Assembly (NCBI GenBank): GCA_050633585.1
Contig: JBOEGT010000053.1
Location: forward strand, 1-64,000
Length of the DNA stretch: 64,000 nt
Origin: CALKZN01 sp050633585
Lineage (GTDB): Bacteria > Pseudomonadota > Gammaproteobacteria > Arenicellales > Arenicellaceae
Direction of reading: 5' to 3'
The notes below the pieces were generated by a model. It saw nothing but the letters and a program-made list of their open reading frames with translations. It searched no databases and was not told where the DNA came from. The position numbers and the translations under genes were made by a program. Below are positions 60,689-64,000 of this stretch, piece after piece. Numbering within the stretch: position 1 is the stretch's first letter; each line of letters starts with the position of its first letter.

Positions 60689-61105
60689 ATGTTTGTACAA
60701 TTTTTCCAAGAAAACATTCTTTATTTCGGCATTTTTTTCGCACTAATAGCGATTTTAATTTTTGATATTAAGAAAAATTCTTTAGGTGGAGCGAAAAAAG
60801 TCCAACCTTCCAATGTACCTTTGTTACAAAGGGATGAATCCCTTTTTATTGTTGATGTCAGCCCTAAAAAGTCATTTGATCAAGGTCATATATCCGGTTC
60901 AATCAACATACCAGCGACTACATTCAAAACCGAAGATAAATTATTTAAGGCTGATACCGAACAACCTATTTTAGTGGTTGATCAAAATGGTATGCATGCC
61001 AGCGGAATCGCAAAAAAAATTAAACTTGATGGTTATAACAATGTTGTCGTCCTCGACGGTGGTATTGTTTCATGGCAGAAAGAAAACTTTCCTTTAACGA
61101 AATAA
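60689..61105 (+). CDS. yibN: Membrane-anchored rhodanese-like protein, YibN type
   Basis: 138-residue protein with one N-terminal TM helix (about 10-26) and a rhodanese fold: LFIVDVSPKKSFDQGHISGSINIP, then PILVVDQNGMHASG and VVVLDGGIVSWQKENFP. The catalytic cysteine position is Asp98, so sulfurtransferase activity is not expected. E. coli YibN, as I recall it, has the same Asp, so this is a family trait. The gene order yibN-secB-gpsA is conserved, but grxC, present between yibN and secB in E. coli, is absent here. Confidence 0.87.
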   Translation: MFVQFFQENILYFGIFFALIAILIFDIKKNSLGGAKKVQPSNVPLLQRDESLFIVDVSPKKSFDQGHISGSINIPATTFKTEDKLFKADTEQPILVVDQNGMHASGIAKKIKLDGYNNVVVLDGGIVSWQKENFPLTK

Positions 61106-61113
61106 TTCGTTAA
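61094..61113 (+). terminator. Weak terminator-like hairpin after yibN
   Basis: TTAACGAA-ATAA-TTCGTTAA, an 8-bp stem overlapping the yibN stop, followed by the T-rich TTCCTTTT. The AT-rich stem suggests attenuation at most between yibN and secB. Confidence 0.35.
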
Positions 61114-61148
61114 TTCCTTTTAAACATTAACTCAATAGAATCAGAATC

Positions 61149-61583
61149 ATGGCTGAAGAAGTTCAATTTGAAATTCGCAAACTGTATCTTAAAGATGCAT
61201 CACTAGAATCTCCGCAATCTCCTGAAGTGTTCATATCGATGGATACTTCACCTGAAATAGGTATAGACCTAAACCTAGAACAACGTGAACTCTCTGAAAA
61301 ATCGTATTACGAAGTAGTACTAAAAATTTCAGCAGAAGCTAAACACGAAGACAACACCGTATTTTTATGTGAAGTTCATCAAGCTGGTGTTTTCGTGATT
61401 GCTGGCATTCCTGAAGAAGAACTAGATTTAGCGCTTAATATTGCTTGCCCGAACGTATTACTTCCGTTTGCTCGAGAAGCAATCTCAGACTTAGTGACAA
61501 AAGCTGGCTTTCCTCAATTGCTTCTTTCTCCAATTAATTTTGAAGCATTATTTCAACAGAAGAACAAAACAGCTGCTCACTAG
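61149..61583 (+). CDS. secB: Protein-export chaperone SecB
   Basis: Tetrameric cytoplasmic chaperone (144 aa) that keeps preproteins unfolded and hands them to SecA. The start MAEEVQFEIRKLYLKDAS, the GIDLNLEQRELSEKSYYEVVLKI strand and the C-terminal NIACPNVLLPFAREAISDLVTKAGFPQLLLSPINFEALF (here in pieces of about residues 97-135) are diagnostic. It is 43 bases after yibN and 44 before gpsA. Confidence 0.97.
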   Translation: MAEEVQFEIRKLYLKDASLESPQSPEVFISMDTSPEIGIDLNLEQRELSEKSYYEVVLKISAEAKHEDNTVFLCEVHQAGVFVIAGIPEEELDLALNIACPNVLLPFAREAISDLVTKAGFPQLLLSPINFEALFQQKNKTAAH

Positions 61584-61627
61584 TTAGTTGATAGTTCGAA
61601 TACAAACTCTGAAAAATAGTATTCGCT

Positions 61628-62638
61628 TTGAATAATGTAAATAGACAAAAAATAAGTGTCCTAGGCGCCGGTTCTTGGGGCACTGCTTTGGCTTGTTTGT
61701 TAGCTGATAATGGCCATGAGGTGACATTGTGGTCTCATTCACCAGCACACTTGCAAGTCATGCAACAAGAAAAAGAGAACAAGCGTCACCTTCCAGGTTT
61801 TGTTTTGCCTGAAAATTTACGCTTTGATTCTGACTTAAAGAGTATTTGCCAAAATCATACAGCTTTCTTAATTGTCGTTCCAAGCCGTGCTTTTGCTAAA
61901 ACAATCGATAAAATGCTGGTTGCCGGGTTAAGAGAAAATTCATTAATCATATGGGGAAGCAAAGGATTTGATTCAGAAAATCAACAACTTTTAAGTCACT
62001 TAATTGATCAAAAAGTTTCTTTTCCACACACCACAGGTGTTATTACAGGCCCAAGCTTTGCATTAGAAGTCATGCAAAAACACCCGACTGCATTAACGGC
62101 TGGTGCAGAAAAATTAGAAATAGCTAAAGCAATTGCTGACTTATTTCATAATGATTATGTGCGTGTTTATGCAAATACAGACCTTCCTGGCGTGCAAATT
62201 GGTGGTGCTGTTAAAAATGTTTTAGCAATCGCTTGTGGCATTAGTGACGGTTTAGGTTTTGGTGCCAATGCGAGATCAGCGTTAATTACACGCGGATTAA
62301 CAGAAATTATCCGTCTAGGTGAAAAATTTCATGCCAAAAGAGAAACTTTTCACGGCCTTTCTGGCATTGGTGATTTAGTATTAACCTGCACTGACGATAA
62401 ATCTCGAAATCGACGTTTTGGATTAGGTATTGGTCGAGGGTTAGCTATCAATGAAGTCCTAGAAGAAATTGGTCAAGAGGTTGAAGGTTTAGTCACCAGC
62501 AAAGAAGTTTTGCTAATCGCAAAAAAGCATGGTGTTGAAATGCCAATTTGTGAACAAGTTTACGAAATTATCCATAATAATGTTGCGCCAAAAAAAGCAG
62601 TGAAAACATTATTAGAACGAGAAGCTATTTTTGAATAA
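61628..62638 (+). CDS. gpsA: Glycerol-3-phosphate dehydrogenase [NAD(P)+]
   Basis: Cytoplasmic dehydrogenase (336 aa) that reduces dihydroxyacetone phosphate to sn-glycerol-3-phosphate for phospholipid synthesis. The cofactor loop GAGSWGTALA is at about 14-23, TGPSFALEV near 141-149, and the catalytic lysine lies in GGAVKNVLAIACG; GLSGIGDLVLTC and SRNRRFG follow. The start must be TTG at 61628, because no in-frame ATG precedes the Rossmann motif. Confidence 0.96.
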   Translation: MNNVNRQKISVLGAGSWGTALACLLADNGHEVTLWSHSPAHLQVMQQEKENKRHLPGFVLPENLRFDSDLKSICQNHTAFLIVVPSRAFAKTIDKMLVAGLRENSLIIWGSKGFDSENQQLLSHLIDQKVSFPHTTGVITGPSFALEVMQKHPTALTAGAEKLEIAKAIADLFHNDYVRVYANTDLPGVQIGGAVKNVLAIACGISDGLGFGANARSALITRGLTEIIRLGEKFHAKRETFHGLSGIGDLVLTCTDDKSRNRRFGLGIGRGLAINEVLEEIGQEVEGLVTSKEVLLIAKKHGVEMPICEQVYEIIHNNVAPKKAVKTLLEREAIFE

Positions 62639-62659
62639 ATAGTGAAACTGATTGTTAAT

Positions 62660-63382
62660 ATGAAAATCATCAAATCTTTAGCATTTATTCTTTCTTTTGT
62701 TCTTATTTCCGGCTGTGCTGGAAAATTAGCTAATCAACAGTATGAAGATCAGCAAATTCCTGATCCATATGAATCTGTTAACAGAACAGTCTATAAAGCC
62801 AATGTGGCTATAGATTTAGCCATAACTCGACCCATTGCTACTGGATATAAAAAAGTAACTCCTAACTTTTTTAGAGACCGTTTTTCAGATTTTTTACGTA
62901 ATTTGAATGAACCAAGAAATTTCATCAATAATCTTTTACAGCTGAAAGTAGAACGTAGCATTAATAGTTTAGCGAGATTCACGATAAACAGTACTTTTGG
63001 TTTAGGTGGGTTCATTGATATTATGACTCCAGCTGGGGAGTCCGCAAAACCTGAAGATTTTGGACAGACTTTGGCTTACTGGGGGGCTAAGCCTGGTGCT
63101 TACCTTATGCTACCCATATTAGGCCCTTCGTCAGTTCGTGATACTGTTGGACGAATCGGTGATTTTTTAATGCTAAGTCCCAACAAGCTTATCGAAGATC
63201 CAACCGCCGATACAACCTATACAGTCTTCAATATTATTGAAACTCGTGCAGATTTATTACCTCTAGACCCAGTTCTAAAACGTCAAATTGATGTCTATAA
63301 CTTTTTAAAGAGTGGTTATGAACAATCGCGGATTAACAATGTTTTTGACGGTAACGCCCCAGAAGCAAAAGAAGACTTTTAA
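62660..63382 (+). CDS. mlaA: Outer-membrane phospholipid-asymmetry lipoprotein MlaA (VacJ)
   Basis: Lipoprotein of 240 aa; lipobox ISGC gives Cys19, which supports ATG 62660 rather than GTG 62642. The mature sequence has the VacJ signature DPYESVNRTVYKANVAIDL, RDRFSDFLRNLNEPRNFINNLLQ and FGQTLAYWGAKPGAYLMLPILGPSSVRDTVG. MlaA sits in the outer membrane with porins and removes misplaced phospholipids from the outer leaflet. The other mla genes are not in the window. It lies 21 bases after gpsA. Confidence 0.95.
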   Translation: MKIIKSLAFILSFVLISGCAGKLANQQYEDQQIPDPYESVNRTVYKANVAIDLAITRPIATGYKKVTPNFFRDRFSDFLRNLNEPRNFINNLLQLKVERSINSLARFTINSTFGLGGFIDIMTPAGESAKPEDFGQTLAYWGAKPGAYLMLPILGPSSVRDTVGRIGDFLMLSPNKLIEDPTADTTYTVFNIIETRADLLPLDPVLKRQIDVYNFLKSGYEQSRINNVFDGNAPEAKEDF

Positions 63383-63406
63383 TTATTTTCACAATTTGTA
63401 TGACGT

Positions 63407-64000
63407 ATGACTGATTATGTCGTTGGTGATATTCAAGGTTGTTATGATTCCTTAATAGCCTTACTAGATAAGGTTAGCTTCTCACCTGATAAAGACACAC
63501 TATATTGTGTGGGCGATTTAGTTAACCGTGGTCCAAAATCTTTAGAAACGCTCGAATTTTTATACTCTCTAGGGAGCAGCGTTAAAGTGGTTTTAGGGAA
63601 TCACGACTTACACTTAATCAGTTGTCATTATGGTCTTAAGAAGTTAAAACCACTCGATACTGCCCAACCGATCTTAGATTGTCCAAAAGCTGACTTTTGG
63701 ATTGAATGGTTAAAGCAACAACCATTAATGATTCATAACGCAGAAAAAGACTTTATTGTCTGTCATGCTGGCTTATACCCTGGCTGGACTATTCAGCAAG
63801 GTTTATCTTTATCAAACAAGTTTAGCAAAGCACTTAAAAGTGATAAGTATTTGAATTTACTAGATAAAATATACGGAAATAAGCCTAACTACTATGATCA
63901 TAGTTTTCCAAAACTTAAGAAATTACGCTTCACTGTTAATGCATTTACCCGGATGCGTTATTGCTTCGATGATAAAAGTTTAGATTTCTCGGTAAAACAT
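63407..64000 (+). CDS. apaH: Diadenosine tetraphosphatase ApaH, 3' end outside window
   Basis: Symmetrical bis(5'-nucleosyl)-tetraphosphatase that hydrolyses Ap4A to two ADP. The 198 codons present begin with MTDYVVGDIQGCYDSLIALL and include the calcineurin-type metal motifs GDIQG, GDLVNRGP, GNHDLHL and VCHAGLYPGW, then FTVNAFTRMRYCF. Gln replaces the usual His of GDxHG, as in several gammaproteobacterial ApaH proteins. An ATG at 63400 is in another frame and stops at once, so 63407 is the start. About 70-80 codons are missing at the right edge. Confidence 0.94.
   Translation, partial: MTDYVVGDIQGCYDSLIALLDKVSFSPDKDTLYCVGDLVNRGPKSLETLEFLYSLGSSVKVVLGNHDLHLISCHYGLKKLKPLDTAQPILDCPKADFWIEWLKQQPLMIHNAEKDFIVCHAGLYPGWTIQQGLSLSNKFSKALKSDKYLNLLDKIYGNKPNYYDHSFPKLKKLRFTVNAFTRMRYCFDDKSLDFSVKH

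Noticed and set aside
60689..61105. Loss of the rhodanese active-site cysteine as a novelty
   Set aside because: The Asp at this position is shared with E. coli YibN as I remember it, so it is a family feature, not a local mutation.
1..64000. Mobile elements, phage genes, CRISPR arrays, tRNA or rRNA genes
   Set aside because: I looked through all intergenic gaps and gene products and saw no transposase, integrase, spaced direct repeats, cloverleaf-like or rRNA sequence.

Overview
The window is chromosomal DNA from a gammaproteobacterium of low-to-moderate GC. The evidence is the set of housekeeping genes and their order: ubiE-ubiJ-ubiB, yibN-secB-gpsA, mlaA, apaH, iscR-sufBCDS and an Mg-type hemB. 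A pyrophosphate-type phosphofructokinase and the gene mix recall marine Thiotrichales-like lineages such as Methylophaga or Cycloclasticus, but that assignment is inference. I saw no tRNA, rRNA, insertion sequence, phage gene or CRISPR array. Genes are densely packed and no gene-free stretch exceeds 300 bases.

Layout. 1-7.7 kb: an incomplete small membrane protein, a PilB/GspE-type ATPase, a DUF599 protein, an alpha/beta hydrolase, PPi-phosphofructokinase, mtgA, hemB and gloA. 7.7-13.5 kb: a DUF6498 protein with a thioesterase, then DUF971-ubiE-ubiJ-ubiB for ubiquinone, a Kbp-like BON-LysM protein and a Prx5 peroxiredoxin. 13.6-23 kb: one minus-strand operon glyA-sdaA-gcvH-gcvT-gcvP-amino acid:cation symporter, headed by a LysR gene. 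Together these take up glycine, convert it to serine and then to pyruvate. Dps and a lipoprotein esterase follow.

24.8-44.1 kb is the main accessory feature, a complete aryl polyene (xanthomonadin-like) pigment locus. It holds a phosphopantetheinyl transferase, an aryl adenylating enzyme, two carrier proteins, a FkbO/XanB2-type chorismatase that makes the hydroxybenzoate starter, two ketosynthases plus a chain-length-factor-like protein, a ketoreductase, two hot-dog dehydratases, a thioesterase, two lipid-type acyltransferases, a glycosyltransferase, and a LolA-like protein with an MMPL exporter. It also contains two different flavoproteins with the halogenase WxWxIP signature and a JmjC/cupin-like oxygenase. 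I infer a membrane-anchored, possibly halogenated aryl polyene built on locally made hydroxybenzoate.

44.2-48.6 kb: MipA/OmpV, a START-domain protein, a TauE-type transporter, a deiodinase-like thioredoxin-fold lipoprotein, and a DUF4188 gene divergent from a PadR regulator across a perfect palindrome. 48.7-55.3 kb: an iscR-sufB-sufC-sufD-sufS-MIP18-HAD operon with a clear promoter and operator-like dyad. 55.4-64 kb: an ABM protein, a DJ-1-like protein opposite a LysR gene, HugZ-like, AI-2E transporter, envC, an ArsR regulator with paired cysteines, yibN, secB, gpsA, mlaA and the start of apaH.
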